DNA from: Pseudoalteromonas sp. MMG010
GTDB lineage: Bacteria > Pseudomonadota > Gammaproteobacteria > Enterobacterales > Alteromonadaceae
Assembly: GCF_018100905.1 (NCBI RefSeq)
Contig: NZ_JAGJEG010000001.1
Location: forward strand, 62,001 to 126,000
DNA: 64,000 nucleotides
Direction of reading: 5' to 3'
Part shown: in pieces, positions 18,770 to 29,145 of the stretch
How the letters are laid out: each line of letters begins with the position of its first letter
How positions within the stretch are numbered: position 1 is the stretch's first letter
The notes under the pieces: generated by a model
Databases searched by the model: none
What the model was told of the DNA's origin: nothing
What the model saw: the letters and a program-made list of their open reading frames with translations, nothing else
Position numbers and translations under genes: made by a program

Positions 18770-19039
18770 TTATTCTATAATATCGCCACGCAGTAGGTAT
18801 TTACATACCGCCACCGTACTAATAAACCCAAGCATTGCAATGAGTAATGCAGCTTCAAAATATAAACCTGTGCCCATACTAATACTATATAGGATAATTA
18901 AAGCAATCACGTTTATATACATAGTATCTAGCGCTAAGATACGATCAGGAACAGATGGGCCTTTCATTAAACGCCAAAAATTTAACATGATAGACAACCC
19001 TATCAAGGAAAATACAATAAGTAATACAGTGTCTAACAT
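18770..19039 (-). CDS. mrpF: Mrp Na+/H+ antiporter subunit F
   Basis: An 89-residue membrane protein with three helices and the MrpF motif GPSVPDRILALDTMYIN. It overlaps the end of mrpE by seven bases. In studied Mrp systems MrpF is required for assembly and activity of the complex. Confidence 0.93.
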   Translation of the reverse strand: MLDTVLLIVFSLIGLSIMLNFWRLMKGPSVPDRILALDTMYINVIALIILYSISMGTGLYFEAALLIAMLGFISTVAVCKYLLRGDIIE

Positions 19040-19569
19040 TGAAAAATCTCCTTTAAAGGCATTTCATAGCGTTGTTTTATTAATGTAATAAGCGCCTCTT
19101 CATCATCTAAATCTAGAACATGTATTAACAAATAACGCTGCCCTATTTGCTCGCCTTCGAGAAGATTTTCTTTGATAGGATATACATCAGCACTAACCGT
19201 ACCAGGAGTTAATGACACACAACTGGCTAAAATAGTAATCGGTAAATCATGAGTTAAATCGATTGGTACTTTTATAAATGCAGGCCGTAATTTTTTATTG
19301 GCGCCAAGTATTAATAATGCAACTTCTATATTAGCGACAACAATATCGTAAAGTACTATAAATAGTTGCTTAAGTGCCAAACTTGGTTTGATAATAGTAG
19401 GTTGTCTATCACGAAATGAAAATGTTATCAGTGGAATACTTAATGCCAAAATAGTCCCTAATAAAATATGCCCAATAGATGCACTATTATTTAGTAATAA
19501 CCAAACCACAAATAAAAAGAGACTAAATATAGGGGTAGGTAACCATTTAAATTGCCCTTGTAAACGCAT
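19033..19569 (-). CDS. mrpE: Mrp Na+/H+ antiporter subunit E
   Basis: A 178-residue subunit with two or three N-terminal membrane helices (PTPIFSLFLFVVWLLLNN, IGHILLGTILALSIPLITF) and a cytoplasmic C-terminal domain containing the family motif SLTPGTVSADV. The start overlaps the mrpD stop by one base. Structures of the Mrp complex place MrpE at one end of the assembly. Confidence 0.93.
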   Translation of the reverse strand: MRLQGQFKWLPTPIFSLFLFVVWLLLNNSASIGHILLGTILALSIPLITFSFRDRQPTIIKPSLALKQLFIVLYDIVVANIEVALLILGANKKLRPAFIKVPIDLTHDLPITILASCVSLTPGTVSADVYPIKENLLEGEQIGQRYLLIHVLDLDDEEALITLIKQRYEMPLKEIFQC

Positions 19570-21089
19570 TATAAACCTCCTTTAATAACGGCTTTAATAC
19601 CACCACTTATATCGTGCAACTGGTGTGCTGCATTTTGCATATAATCACTTATTGGCTGGGCAAAAATAACTAATAATGGCGAACACGCCAATAAAGAAAT
19701 AATCGCAATGATATGTAGGGGATGCGCATTAGGGGCATCGTTTAATTCGTTACTATTTTTATGTCTTCTTTCCCAAAACAAACTTGCTCCAGCACGCGAC
19801 ATAGCAACCAATAAAGCTAAACTTGTTAGCAAGTACACAGGCCAAAAAAACATAGCTTGACCGCTATTTAGGGTGCTTTTCAATATCCAAATTTTACCTA
19901 TAAAACCCGACAAAGGTGGCATACCAATCACGCTAAGTGTTGCAATAATAAAACAGGTGCCTAATAAAAAAGGTTGTTTAACCCCTCGCCCTGCGGTTAG
20001 TCGATCGGCTACTTTGCCTCGTTGCAGCGAAATTAAATCGGATAATAAAAATAGTGCAGCAGTAACCACTGTAGAATGTACTAAATAATAAAGTAACGCG
20101 GCGGTGGCCTCTTCATTTTGTAACGAAATTAAGGCCACTAATGTCCCTACCGATACAATCACTAAGTTTGAAGTTAACTTGCGTAAATCCTGAGCAGCAA
20201 GTACACCAATAGCGCCTACTATTATAGTTGCAATTGCTAATCCCCATAGCCAAGGTTGCGCCATATGTGCAAGCTCACCCGCTTCATCACCAAATACAAC
20301 CGTATACACACGAAGCATGGCATACACACCGACCTTTGTCATAATGGCAAATAAGGCTGCTACGACAGGCTTTGCATTTGAGTATGTATTTGCCAACCAC
20401 AGATGCAATGGCAATAAAGCGGCTTTTAAAGCAAACACAACTAATAATAAAAGCCCGCCAGCCTTAGCAATATAAATATCATCACCTTGAAGTTGTGGTA
20501 CCTTTTGCGCCATATCGGCAATATTAAGGGTTCCTAGCACACCATATAAAATACCTAAACCAATTAAGAAAACACTTGAACCAACTAAATTTAAAATGAC
20601 GTATTGTAGAGCAGCACGTGTACTGTGTTTATCACCTGCATGCATAAGCAATGAATAAGAGGCAATTAGTAATACTTCAAAAAATACAAAAACGTTAAAT
20701 AAATCACCAGTTAAAAACGCGCCATTTACACCTAATATCAAAAAATGGACTAATGGATGAAAAAAATTACCTTTTTTGTCATCTCCAGCAATGCTGTAAA
20801 TAACCACTGCCACACCCAGTAACGAGGTTAAACTCACTAATAATACCGATAATAAATCAGCAACAAGCACTATTCCAAATGGCGCAGACCAATTACCTAT
20901 TGCATAAACGCTAATGCCATTATTAGTCACCTGTACTAACAGCACAATGCTTACAACTAATGTGATCACAGCCATAATTGCAGAGGCAATACGGCGCATA
21001 AAAAGGCTTTTTCCACACGGTGGCAGTAATAAAATAACCGCCGCTAACATAGGCAGTAAAATAGGTAAAACAGCCAAATGCTCAATCAT
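19569..21089 (-). CDS. mrpD: Mrp Na+/H+ antiporter subunit D
   Basis: A 506-residue protein with about fourteen membrane helices, homologous to complex I antiporter-like subunits NuoL/M/N. Visible features are the proton-antiporter core FFEVLLIASYSLLMHAGD (with the conserved Glu), AALLPLHLWLANTYSNAKP with the transmembrane Lys, and PPLSGFIGKIWILKS. It forms one of the two proton-channel subunits with MrpA. The start overlaps the end of mrpC by four bases. Confidence 0.95.
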   Translation of the reverse strand: MIEHLAVLPILLPMLAAVILLLPPCGKSLFMRRIASAIMAVITLVVSIVLLVQVTNNGISVYAIGNWSAPFGIVLVADLLSVLLVSLTSLLGVAVVIYSIAGDDKKGNFFHPLVHFLILGVNGAFLTGDLFNVFVFFEVLLIASYSLLMHAGDKHSTRAALQYVILNLVGSSVFLIGLGILYGVLGTLNIADMAQKVPQLQGDDIYIAKAGGLLLLVVFALKAALLPLHLWLANTYSNAKPVVAALFAIMTKVGVYAMLRVYTVVFGDEAGELAHMAQPWLWGLAIATIIVGAIGVLAAQDLRKLTSNLVIVSVGTLVALISLQNEEATAALLYYLVHSTVVTAALFLLSDLISLQRGKVADRLTAGRGVKQPFLLGTCFIIATLSVIGMPPLSGFIGKIWILKSTLNSGQAMFFWPVYLLTSLALLVAMSRAGASLFWERRHKNSNELNDAPNAHPLHIIAIISLLACSPLLVIFAQPISDYMQNAAHQLHDISGGIKAVIKGGL

Positions 21090-21439
21090 GACTGTTCCTT
21101 TTTATTTGCTGAAAGTTCGGGAATATGGCCATCAACATGGTCATTGCCTAAATCCGCACGACCACGTATAGCTAAAATAACCACAAATGCTGTCATTGCA
21201 AACCCAATTACAATGGCGGTTAATACCAAGGCTTGAGGAAGAGGGTCAGCATAATCACTAGAAGTACCTAGCACCACGGCTTTATTAATAGTTAGACGCC
21301 CAGCCGAAAACAAAAATAAATTGACCGCGTAAGAAAGCATGGTTAAACCTAATACAACGGGAAAGGTACGTGCTTTTAATAATAAAAAAATACCGCAAGT
21401 AACTAACACACCAACGCATGACGCGTATAATAATTCCAT
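21086..21439 (-). CDS. mrpC: Mrp Na+/H+ antiporter subunit C
   Basis: A 117-residue NuoK-like subunit with three membrane helices and the motifs GLTMLSYAVNLFLFSAG and DPLPQALVLTAIVIGFAM. It overlaps both neighbours (mrpAB stop and mrpD start), consistent with translational coupling through the operon. Confidence 0.95.
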   Translation of the reverse strand: MELLYASCVGVLVTCGIFLLLKARTFPVVLGLTMLSYAVNLFLFSAGRLTINKAVVLGTSSDYADPLPQALVLTAIVIGFAMTAFVVILAIRGRADLGNDHVDGHIPELSANKKEQS

Positions 21440-24231
21440 TAAATTTTTACCTCTTTACTAACCGTAGTCCCACTCATGTTACCTAAACTAGCTAAAATCA
21501 TTAAGGTTGCACCGACCACTGTTAAATAAACACCTAAATCAAATACAATGGCACTTGCTAGCTCCGTTTTGCCAATAAGTGGTATCGCAAAATAATCAAA
21601 CCAGGTTGTTAAGAATGGACGGTCAAACAACCAACTTCCCATGCCGGTAAATAAAGCGATACCGATACCACTGGCAATAATTTTGCGATAATTCACATCA
21701 AACCGTTCATTAATCCATGTTGTTCCGTGCGCCATATATTGCAAAATAAAGGCAATAGAAGTAACAAGCCCTGCAATAAATCCACCTCCGGGTAGGTTAT
21801 GACCACGTAAGAAGATATAAGCTGAAACAAGAAGTGCTAACGGCAATAAACTTTGCGAAATACTCGCAAGTAATACTGGATGTTTATCTTTAGCCCATTC
21901 ACGCCCCTCGCCATCTTTAGTGGGAGAGAAAATGGGAATATTAGAAAGCACTTTATAAATACCGAGCGCCGCAATACCTAATACCGTAATCTCCCCAAGT
22001 GTATCAAAGCCCCTAAAATCAACTAAAATAACATTAACCACATTAGTACCGCCTCCACCTGTTTTGGCATTAGCAATAAAGAATTCCGAAATAGATTCAA
22101 GTGGGCGTGTTAATAGTGCATAACAAATACTAGCAACAACCACTCCCACTGTTGAGGCAATTGATAAATCTCGTAATACACGTAATGAGCTTGATTCTTT
22201 TGGTGTATGTTGAGGTAAAAAATAAAGCGCAAGCATTAACAAAATAACCGTGGCTACTTCAACTGTTAATTGCGTTAACGCTAAATCTGGCGCAGAGAAA
22301 CGCGTAAACGCCACTGAAACCATTAATCCTACAATCGATAACATAAGTAACGACACCATCCGTGAGCGATGCCATATGACAGTTGCGATAGCGCCAATAA
22401 TTAATAATCCAGCACCAATAGCATTATGAATATCGATTGGTGCCAATGGAGCACTTCCTGCCAATTTTTGCATTTCAAATAGCGGCCAACCGGCGCATAG
22501 CAAAACAACAACAAGTAATACAACGATATACCGTTGTAATGAGCCATTTTCAATATTACTAATATTAACTTGGCTCCACTGTACTAAACGATAAACTACG
22601 CGCTCGAATAATTTTTTCGCATTAAGTGGCGGTAACGATGCTTGAAATTTAAATAGGTATTTACGATTCATATAAATGAATACACCACCCACGACGGCAA
22701 TTGCACTCATTAATAATGGTAAATTAAAGCCATGCCAAATTGATAAATGATATTCGGGTAAATCTTTCCCTAATACAGCCATTGAAGCGGCAGATAATAT
22801 GCCATTAACAACAAAATGCGGGAAAATACCCACCAATATACATAACACAACCAGTACTTCAATCGGAACACGCATAAAGCGAGGCGCTTCATGTGGAGTG
22901 CGTGGTAAATCTATCGGGTCGCCATTAAAAAATACATCATGAATAAAACGCGCAGAATAAGCAACCGAGAGTGCTCCTGCAATAGTAGCCAGTACGGGTA
23001 TTAACCAAGACATAGAGCCGAGTACTTCTGAAGAAAGTGTTTCAGTAAAAAACATCTCTTTAGATAAAAACCCATTAAGTAATGGCACCCCCGCCATCGC
23101 GGCAGCTGCGACCATAGCAAGTGTTGCTGTATAAGGTAAATACCGCCACATGCCATTTAACTTACGCATATCTCGGGTACCCGTCTCATGATCGATAATA
23201 CCCGTTGCCATAAATAATGATGCTTTAAACGTCGCATGGTTAATAATATGAAAGATTGCAGCCACAGCCGCTAAGTCAGTATCTAAACCCAGTAATAATG
23301 TGATTAGACCAAGGTGGCTGATCGTTGAGTATGCAAGCAAACCTTTAAGGTCATGCTTAAACAATGCAACATAAGCACCAAATAATAAAGTCGCTAATCC
23401 AGTCAGACCCACTAATATAAACCAAATATCAGTACCTGCAAGTGCAGGGTAAAAACGAGCGAGTAAAAATATACCCGCTTTTACCATCGTAGCTGAATGT
23501 AAATATGCACTGACAGGGGTCGGTGCAGCCATCGCATGGGGTAGCCAAAAATGAAAAGGAAATTGAGCCGATTTGGTAAAGGCACCTAATAATACGAGCA
23601 CTAATGCCACTTCATAAAGGGCATCAGATTGAATTAATTCTTTACTTGCTAAAATAGTATCGAGGTCGTAACTGCCAACAATATTGGCAATAATCATTAA
23701 ACCAGCTAATAACGCTAAGCCACCTGCACCAGTCACAGTTAATGCCATTTTAGCACCGCGACGTGCTTCAGATTTATGCCACCAAAAGCTAATTAATAAA
23801 AAAGAGCTAATACTGGTCAATTCCCAAAACAGCCATAATTGAATTACATTATTCGACATTACAATGCCAAGCATCGCAGTCATAAACAGCATTAAATAAC
23901 TATAAAGTTTTGCTATAGAGTCTTGAGCACTGACATAAAAACGAGCATATAAAATAACTAAGGTACCAATGCCTAAAATCATAAACATAAATAATAAGCT
24001 TAAACCATCCAATCGAAATGATAAGTCTAGCCCGATTGCAGGTACCCAAGTGACTGTATAACGTAATGTTTCTCCAGCAAGAACCGCCGGTGCATGATAC
24101 GCAGTAATTGCCAATGCAATTAAAGGAGCAATCAAGGTAAGTGTGGCAGTGGCATTTCGAGACAATTTTGCGGTGCATGAGGAAATAACACTGCCAATTA
24201 AGGATAGCAAGGGTATCCAGAGCAAAGTCAT
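21439..24231 (-). CDS. mrpA: Fused Mrp Na+/H+ antiporter subunits A and B
   Basis: The large first gene of the operon, 930 residues. Residues about 1-770 are MrpA: a NuoL-like antiporter core ([40 protein letters not shown] with channel Lys/His, [12 protein letters not shown]) and the MrpA C-terminal part ([40 protein letters not shown]). The last 150 residues are a full MrpB domain ([20 protein letters not shown]). A fused A-B gene is typical of six-gene group 2 Mrp systems in Proteobacteria, where mrpB is not separate. The complex exports Na+ in exchange for H+, useful in seawater and at alkaline pH. Promoter is expected in 24232-24385. Confidence 0.96.
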   Translation of the reverse strand: MTLLWIPLLSLIGSVISSCTAKLSRNATATLTLIAPLIALAITAYHAPAVLAGETLRYTVTWVPAIGLDLSFRLDGLSLLFMFMILGIGTLVILYARFYVSAQDSIAKLYSYLMLFMTAMLGIVMSNNVIQLWLFWELTSISSFLLISFWWHKSEARRGAKMALTVTGAGGLALLAGLMIIANIVGSYDLDTILASKELIQSDALYEVALVLVLLGAFTKSAQFPFHFWLPHAMAAPTPVSAYLHSATMVKAGIFLLARFYPALAGTDIWFILVGLTGLATLLFGAYVALFKHDLKGLLAYSTISHLGLITLLLGLDTDLAAVAAIFHIINHATFKASLFMATGIIDHETGTRDMRKLNGMWRYLPYTATLAMVAAAAMAGVPLLNGFLSKEMFFTETLSSEVLGSMSWLIPVLATIAGALSVAYSARFIHDVFFNGDPIDLPRTPHEAPRFMRVPIEVLVVLCILVGIFPHFVVNGILSAASMAVLGKDLPEYHLSIWHGFNLPLLMSAIAVVGGVFIYMNRKYLFKFQASLPPLNAKKLFERVVYRLVQWSQVNISNIENGSLQRYIVVLLVVVLLCAGWPLFEMQKLAGSAPLAPIDIHNAIGAGLLIIGAIATVIWHRSRMVSLLMLSIVGLMVSVAFTRFSAPDLALTQLTVEVATVILLMLALYFLPQHTPKESSSLRVLRDLSIASTVGVVVASICYALLTRPLESISEFFIANAKTGGGGTNVVNVILVDFRGFDTLGEITVLGIAALGIYKVLSNIPIFSPTKDGEGREWAKDKHPVLLASISQSLLPLALLVSAYIFLRGHNLPGGGFIAGLVTSIAFILQYMAHGTTWINERFDVNYRKIIASGIGIALFTGMGSWLFDRPFLTTWFDYFAIPLIGKTELASAIVFDLGVYLTVVGATLMILASLGNMSGTTVSKEVKI

Positions 24232-24384
24232 GATGAAGAACCTTTTATAATCATTATTGTTATATCAATACACAAAATTACACGTGATAGTGATGCTTTT
24301 ACTGTCTGTTTTTAAACGACATTAATATGTATAGTTATACTGAAAAACGGCTATTTTGTCTATAGATAGCGGTATTAACTGAAC

Positions 24385-24433
24385 AAAAACAAAACAATTT
24401 AATGATATCTTAAACGCCACAATTAAATTGTTT
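24385..24433 (-). terminator. AT-rich terminator after the nlpI-protease unit
   Basis: Reading the minus strand, a 12-bp perfect stem (AAACAATTTAAT / ATTAAATTGTTT, 18-base loop) follows directly after the stop at 24438 and is followed by TTTTGTTTTTG. The stem is pure A/T except two G-C pairs, so strength is uncertain, but position and T-rich tail fit termination before the mrp promoter. Confidence 0.5.
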
Positions 24434-24437
24434 CATA

Positions 24438-25589
24438 CTAATCTCGCACTCGTGAATTAGACGGAGTCGTTAAGTTATTAGTCTCTAATTGTTTTAACCA
24501 TAGTTGACGATACTGCTCGCTTAATTTTATTTGCTGATACTGCATGATAGATAATTGTACGCTTGGTTTATATGCTTCGTACCCAATACGGCAACTTTCA
24601 CTTTTAACCCAACCTTGCGGCGGTGAAACACCATTTGTAATAAATAGATTAGGGGCAACATAACCCGATTTAAAACATAGCCACTTTTGCTTACTGTCAG
24701 GCAACACGTATTCATCTTCAAAGCCACTAAAGTGCATTAATTCATGTAAAAAAACCTGATAACTTGCTGTGGAATTTATTTGCATAACATTATTAACAAC
24801 ATTAGCACTTCCAGATTTCCCCATCATCACAATAAAGTTAAATCCCTTCTTTAAATAGTGTTGGTAAACTTTTTCGACCACATCGCATTTAGCTGCTTTA
24901 CTTGTTAGTTTACACAGCATTTGGCCTGCTGCATAAACGGGGTTAGAAAAACAAAACACCCCCTGCTTAGGTTCTGGTTGTTGATTAAACACTGCTTTAA
25001 ACTCAGCCAATTTATTTAAACCCGCTCTATGTTCAGTTAATAAAAGCACATTAAATCGACACTTGTTATCAATAATCAGATCATCGCCTAATTTTGCAAA
25101 TTGCATCGCTTGCAAAAAAGCCTCACTCACAAAGTAATAAGGTTCGCTGTTATACAAATAAAGTTCATTAAGTACGTTCCCCTGCGGCAGCGCCTTAAGG
25201 TGATATAATTGATTAAGCTGATCCCAACGCTTTAGGTCAAATAGTTTAGTTGCAAGCTCTGTACGCTGCACTAAAGATAGCCGATTTAGTACAGGTAGCC
25301 AAAATAACCTTGCTGTATCGGCTTTACCTTGCGAAAGGTGCATCATTGCATATAACCACTGGGCACTGGCAATACGATTACGCGCAAGTATCGCAATTGA
25401 GTCAGGTGAAAGCTGAGATAAATGCTGATTAAAATATGTGGGAAAGTGGGTATATAAAGCTAAAACTTGGTTTTTTTTATGCGTAGCATGCCAAAAACCA
25501 AGTTCATAATGTTGATTAGTTGAGCTGGTAAGTAATAAGCTTAATAATAAAAAGCCAGCGAGCTTAGTTAAATTAACTTGCGTCAGCAC
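24438..25589 (-). CDS. Putative membrane-anchored or exported metzincin-type zinc protease
   Basis: A 383-residue protein of unrecognised family. Near the N-terminus is one hydrophobic segment (LAGFLLLSLLLTSS, about residues 10-23), a signal peptide or anchor. Residues 60-200 are helical and TPR-like in appearance (weak). The C-terminal part holds HELMHFSGFEDEY: His282, Glu283, His286, Gly289 and Asp292 fit HExxHxxGxxD, the metzincin consensus with Asp as third ligand, as in snapalysin. SIMQY at 347-351 resembles the metzincin Met-turn (SIMHY in astacins). Start is GTG 25589, inside the end of nlpI (17-base overlap), so translation is probably coupled to nlpI. The enzymatic assignment is inference from motifs; substrate unknown. 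Several Cys (178, 213, 226, 235, 305, 333) suggest disulfides outside the cytoplasm. Confidence 0.6.
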   Translation of the reverse strand: MLTQVNLTKLAGFLLLSLLLTSSTNQHYELGFWHATHKKNQVLALYTHFPTYFNQHLSQLSPDSIAILARNRIASAQWLYAMMHLSQGKADTARLFWLPVLNRLSLVQRTELATKLFDLKRWDQLNQLYHLKALPQGNVLNELYLYNSEPYYFVSEAFLQAMQFAKLGDDLIIDNKCRFNVLLLTEHRAGLNKLAEFKAVFNQQPEPKQGVFCFSNPVYAAGQMLCKLTSKAAKCDVVEKVYQHYLKKGFNFIVMMGKSGSANVVNNVMQINSTASYQVFLHELMHFSGFEDEYVLPDSKQKWLCFKSGYVAPNLFITNGVSPPQGWVKSESCRIGYEAYKPSVQLSIMQYQQIKLSEQYRQLWLKQLETNNLTTPSNSRVRD

Positions 25590-26451
25590 CGTTCATCAGT
25601 TCAAGCTCTAAACGCGCATACTTATATTCTATAAACTCGTGCACATTTGTTGCTAATGCCAATCTAAAATAATCGGCTGCAACATAATCAAGGCCTTTCG
25701 CTTGATATAGTTTAGCTAAATAAAAATAAGCTTCACATAAACGATGAATATACTCTTGTTTACTTTTAACGCCTTCACTAATTGTTTTTAAAAACGCTTG
25801 CTCAGTGGTATCACCAAGATATAACGCGATTAGTTGAAATGCCCATTGTGATTCATCTAAAGCCTGTGCGTTTTCTTTTAACTGGATTAAAGCTTGTTGC
25901 TGATTTTCATTTACCTGAGATAAATACAACCATAAAACACGATACGGATCGTTAGGAGAGCGTGCTAAAAATGCGTTAAAGTCATCACTAGCCAATGCGG
26001 CTCTATCACCATAATAAAGCGCAATTCCTCTATTTAAATAGGCATATTCATGCTCGGCATCAAGCTCTAGTGCCGAGTCAAAAAATTCATACGCTTTTTC
26101 GTATTGTTGCATTAGCGTATGTTGAATACCTAAAAAATTATATACTTCGGCTAAATCAGGCTTTAACGTTACCGCTCGATTAAAATCAATACGCGATAAT
26201 GTTGTCATACCTAAACTATCAAATAATACACCACGGTCATACAACAACTTTGCTTGTTGCTCAGTACTCAGATCGGTTCTATTAAGTAGCTCTGAAAAAC
26301 GAGCTATGGCAATTTCACTTCTGAAATCACTCGCCATAGGTTCTGTAAAAGGCACATTTACTAGCGGCATAGGAGATGGCTGCGAAGTTGACTGACAGGC
26401 GCTAAGAGACAAAATAGCAAACGATGCTAGCGCTAAATGTTTGAGTATCAT
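25573..26451 (-). CDS. nlpI: TPR lipoprotein NlpI
   Basis: Outer-membrane lipoprotein with tetratricopeptide repeats; in E. coli it presents the peptidoglycan hydrolase MepS to the protease Prc and binds other wall hydrolases. Start chosen at ATG 26451, with AAGGAT a suitable distance upstream, giving 292 residues (E. coli 294). The lipobox is LSLSACQST. TPR motifs are seen at LYDRGVLFDSLGMTTLSRID, AEVYNFLGIQHTLMQQYEKA and EYAYLNRGIALYYGDRAALA. It follows pnp as in E. coli, but a terminator separates the two. The gene downstream is a putative zinc protease. Confidence 0.94.
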   Translation of the reverse strand: MILKHLALASFAILSLSACQSTSQPSPMPLVNVPFTEPMASDFRSEIAIARFSELLNRTDLSTEQQAKLLYDRGVLFDSLGMTTLSRIDFNRAVTLKPDLAEVYNFLGIQHTLMQQYEKAYEFFDSALELDAEHEYAYLNRGIALYYGDRAALASDDFNAFLARSPNDPYRVLWLYLSQVNENQQQALIQLKENAQALDESQWAFQLIALYLGDTTEQAFLKTISEGVKSKQEYIHRLCEAYFYLAKLYQAKGLDYVAADYFRLALATNVHEFIEYKYARLELELMNGADAS

Positions 26452-26540
26452 TAAAATCCTTATTACCAAAATTATCAATATGAGACTTTTAAAAGCTTAA
26501 AAAGGTTCATTCCTATTTACACGATAGTTTATTAAAGCAT

Positions 26541-26570
26541 AAAAAAAGGGGCTAAACAGCCCCTTTTTTA
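26541..26570 (-). terminator. Terminator after pnp
   Basis: Arms AAAAAAAGGGGCT / AGCCCCTTTTTTA with an AAAC-type loop, 38 bases after the pnp stop on the minus strand and followed by a T run; separates pnp from nlpI. Confidence 0.88.
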
Positions 26571-26607
26571 GTATCTAACAAATATTGTTAGATTAATAAG
26601 TTAGCAA

Positions 26608-28734
26608 TTACGCGTCTTTTGACTCATCAGCTGCAGGCGCTGCTGATTCCATTGCTTCTTTAATACTTAAGCGTACACGGCCTTGGCGGTCTACTTCAAG
26701 TACCTTAACTTTGACTTCTTGACCTTCAGATAGGTGGTCTGAAACATTATTCACACGTTCAGTACTGATTTGCGAAATATGTACTAAACCATCTTTACCA
26801 GGAAGAATATTTACAAACGCACCAAAATCAACAATACGTACAACTTTACCATTGTAAATAGTCCCTACTTCAAGCTCAGCCGTTAATTGCTCAATACGTT
26901 TAATTGTATTTGCAGCGCTTTCGCCATCTGTAGCAGCAATTTTGATTGTGCCATCATCTTCGATTTCAATCGTTGTACCTGTTTCTTCAGTAAGTTGACG
27001 AATAGTTGCGCCGCCTTTACCAATTACTTCAGCAATTTTCTTCTGTGGTATCTTCATTGTATAGATACGTGGAGCAAACATTGAAAGCTCTTCAGAAGGC
27101 GCAGAGATAGCCTCGTCCATCACACCTAAGATGTGTAAACGTGCTGCTTTTGCTTGAGTTAAAGCAATCTGCATAATTTCTTTAGTGATACCTTCAATTT
27201 TGATATCCATTTGTAGTGCAGTGATACCATTAGAAGTACCCGCTACTTTAAAGTCCATGTCACCTAAGTGATCTTCATCACCTAAAATGTCAGAAAGAAC
27301 AACGAATTTTTCGTCTTCTTTAACTAGACCCATCGCAATACCAGCAACAGATGCTTTAATTGGTACACCTGCATTCATTAATGCTAGTGAAGTACCACAT
27401 ACTGATGCCATTGAAGATGAACCATTTGATTCAGTGATTTCAGATACAACACGAATTGAGTATGGGAACTCAGTTAATGTAGGCATAACCGCTTGAATAC
27501 CACGTTTTGCTAAGTTACCGTGACCAATTTCACGACGCTTAGGAGAACCTACAAAACCAGTTTCACCTACACAGAATGGAGGGAAGTTATAGTTAAGCAT
27601 AAAGTGGTTTTTATGAGTACCGGTTAAATCATCAATTAATTGTGAATCACGTTCTGTACCTAGTGTAGCTGTCACAAGTGCTTGTGTTTCACCACGAGTA
27701 AAGATAGCAGAGCCATGAGTACGTGGTAATACACCCGTCATTACATCTAGCGCACGAATCATATCTGGTTCACGACCATCAATACGTTTTTCACCAGCGG
27801 TGATGCGGCCACGAACGATTTTCTTCTCTAAAGAACCAAAAACTTTACCTACTTCTTGAGTATCTAGTTTTTCATCTTCAGCAAGCTCTTCAGTTAATGC
27901 TGTGATAACAACGTCTTTCGCTGCACTAAGTGCTTCTTTACGTGCTACTTTATCAGTAATACGGTAAGCATCACCAATGTTGTCAGCAGCCAATTGCGCT
28001 ACTTTTTCTTCAAGCGAAACGTTTTTCTCAGGTGCAGTCCAATCCCATGTAGGCTTGCCTGCTTCTGCTTTAAATTCGTTAATTGCATTGATGATAGATT
28101 GAGATTGCTCATGGCCGTAAACAACAGCACCTAGCATTATGTCTTCAGCTAATACGTCAGCTTCTGATTCAACCATTAATACAGCGTTATCAGTACCGGC
28201 AACAACTAGATCTAGTTGGCTTTCTTCAAGTTCTTTTAGTGTCGGGTTAAGTACATACTCACCGTTGATGTAACCAACGCGAGATGCACCAATTGGACCG
28301 CTAAATGGGATACCAGAGATAGCAAGTGCTGCTGAAGTACCTATCATTGCAACCATATCAGGTTGAATTTCAGGGTTTACAGATACAACGGTCGCGATTA
28401 CTTGTACTTCGTTTACAAATCCATTAGGGAAAAGTGGACGAATTGGACGGTCAATAAGGCGAGCGATTAGTGTTTCACCGTCGTTTGGACGACCTTCACG
28501 CTTTAAAAAACCACCTGGGATACGACCAGCAGCGTACATACGCTCTTGGTAGTTAACCGTTAATGGGAAGAAATCTTGACCTGGTTGTGCTTCACGCTTA
28601 CCAACAACAGTAACTAATACTGATGTATCACCGATGCTTGCTAAAACAGCACCATCTGCTTGACGTGCGATTGCACCTGTTTCTAGGGTGACTGTATGTT
28701 GACCTAGTTGAAACTCTTTAATAATTGCTTGCAC
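26608..28734 (-). CDS. pnp: Polyribonucleotide nucleotidyltransferase (PNPase)
   Basis: Phosphorolytic 3'-5' exoribonuclease and degradosome component that turns over mRNA. The 708-residue protein has two RNase PH domains ([20 protein letters not shown]; second with [18 protein letters not shown] and the catalytic region [16 protein letters not shown]), then KH ([20 protein letters not shown]) and S1 ([20 protein letters not shown]). Start is GTG 28734 with AAGGA nine bases upstream, matching the family's N-terminus. The 5' leader folds into a long stem (28780-28860) like the RNase III autoregulation site of E. coli. Confidence 0.97.
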   Translation of the reverse strand: MQAIIKEFQLGQHTVTLETGAIARQADGAVLASIGDTSVLVTVVGKREAQPGQDFFPLTVNYQERMYAAGRIPGGFLKREGRPNDGETLIARLIDRPIRPLFPNGFVNEVQVIATVVSVNPEIQPDMVAMIGTSAALAISGIPFSGPIGASRVGYINGEYVLNPTLKELEESQLDLVVAGTDNAVLMVESEADVLAEDIMLGAVVYGHEQSQSIINAINEFKAEAGKPTWDWTAPEKNVSLEEKVAQLAADNIGDAYRITDKVARKEALSAAKDVVITALTEELAEDEKLDTQEVGKVFGSLEKKIVRGRITAGEKRIDGREPDMIRALDVMTGVLPRTHGSAIFTRGETQALVTATLGTERDSQLIDDLTGTHKNHFMLNYNFPPFCVGETGFVGSPKRREIGHGNLAKRGIQAVMPTLTEFPYSIRVVSEITESNGSSSMASVCGTSLALMNAGVPIKASVAGIAMGLVKEDEKFVVLSDILGDEDHLGDMDFKVAGTSNGITALQMDIKIEGITKEIMQIALTQAKAARLHILGVMDEAISAPSEELSMFAPRIYTMKIPQKKIAEVIGKGGATIRQLTEETGTTIEIEDDGTIKIAATDGESAANTIKRIEQLTAELEVGTIYNGKVVRIVDFGAFVNILPGKDGLVHISQISTERVNNVSDHLSEGQEVKVKVLEVDRQGRVRLSIKEAMESAAPAADESKDA

Positions 28735-28779
28735 TTAAAATATTCCTTAAATGTTTTTATATTTCATGAATTTAAGTTG

Positions 28780-28860
28780 TTATTAAAGTACCAATTACAG
28801 TACATAATTGTATTCAGTTGGAAATCAATTAAGTACTACAATTGGCAATAATTTTAATAA
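28780..28860 (-). promoter_or_regulatory. Long leader stem-loop upstream of pnp (likely RNase III site)
   Basis: Four paired blocks line up around a 15-base loop: TTATTAAA with TTTAATAA (28780-28787 / 28853-28860), CCAATT with AATTGG (28791-28796 / 28840-28845), AGTAC with GTACT (28799-28803 / 28833-28837) and AATTG with CAATT (28806-28810 / 28826-28830). It lies about 46 bases before the start codon in the transcribed leader. In E. coli a stem in the pnp leader is cut by RNase III and PNPase then represses itself; equivalence here is inferred. Confidence 0.65.
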
Positions 28861-29103
28861 CGATAGATAACCTATTTATCTACGCGCATAGTATATAACA
28901 AAGCCACTACAAATTGCGAGCCTAGTTATAATTGCTTTAAATTAATTGGGTTGTTTATTAAAAGATAAAAAAGCATCGTAGGATATATATACAAAAAGGG
29001 TCAAAAATTCATTGTATTAAATAGTAGATAATAACTTAGGTGCATGTTTAGAGAATAAGAAATACCTTAAAGATATTCTCATTAACCATTAAATTAGAGG
29101 CAC
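28861..29103 (-). other. Intergenic space between the rpsO terminator and pnp leader
   Basis: AT-rich, no open frame of interest. On the minus strand TATACT (28895-28890) followed by the GC-rich ATGCGCG could be a -10 with discriminator for pnp transcription starting near 28883; the -35 is weak. If correct, the pnp leader is about 150 bases long and contains the stem-loop at 28780-28860. Confidence 0.3.
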
Positions 29104-29133
29104 AAAAAAAGGAGCTAAATAGCTCCTTTTTTC
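29104..29133 (-). terminator. Terminator after rpsO
   Basis: Arms AAGGAGCT / AGCTCCTT with a four-base loop, extended by A/T pairing and a T run on the minus strand, 13 bases past the rpsO stop. It may be only partly efficient because pnp follows; E. coli also reads through here. Confidence 0.85.
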
Positions 29134-29145
29134 GAAATCAAGTGC

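Noticed and set aside
24232-24385. A possible ion-responsive riboswitch ahead of the mrp operon.
   Set aside because: The sequence is AT-rich without a conserved core or strong stem that I can recognise.
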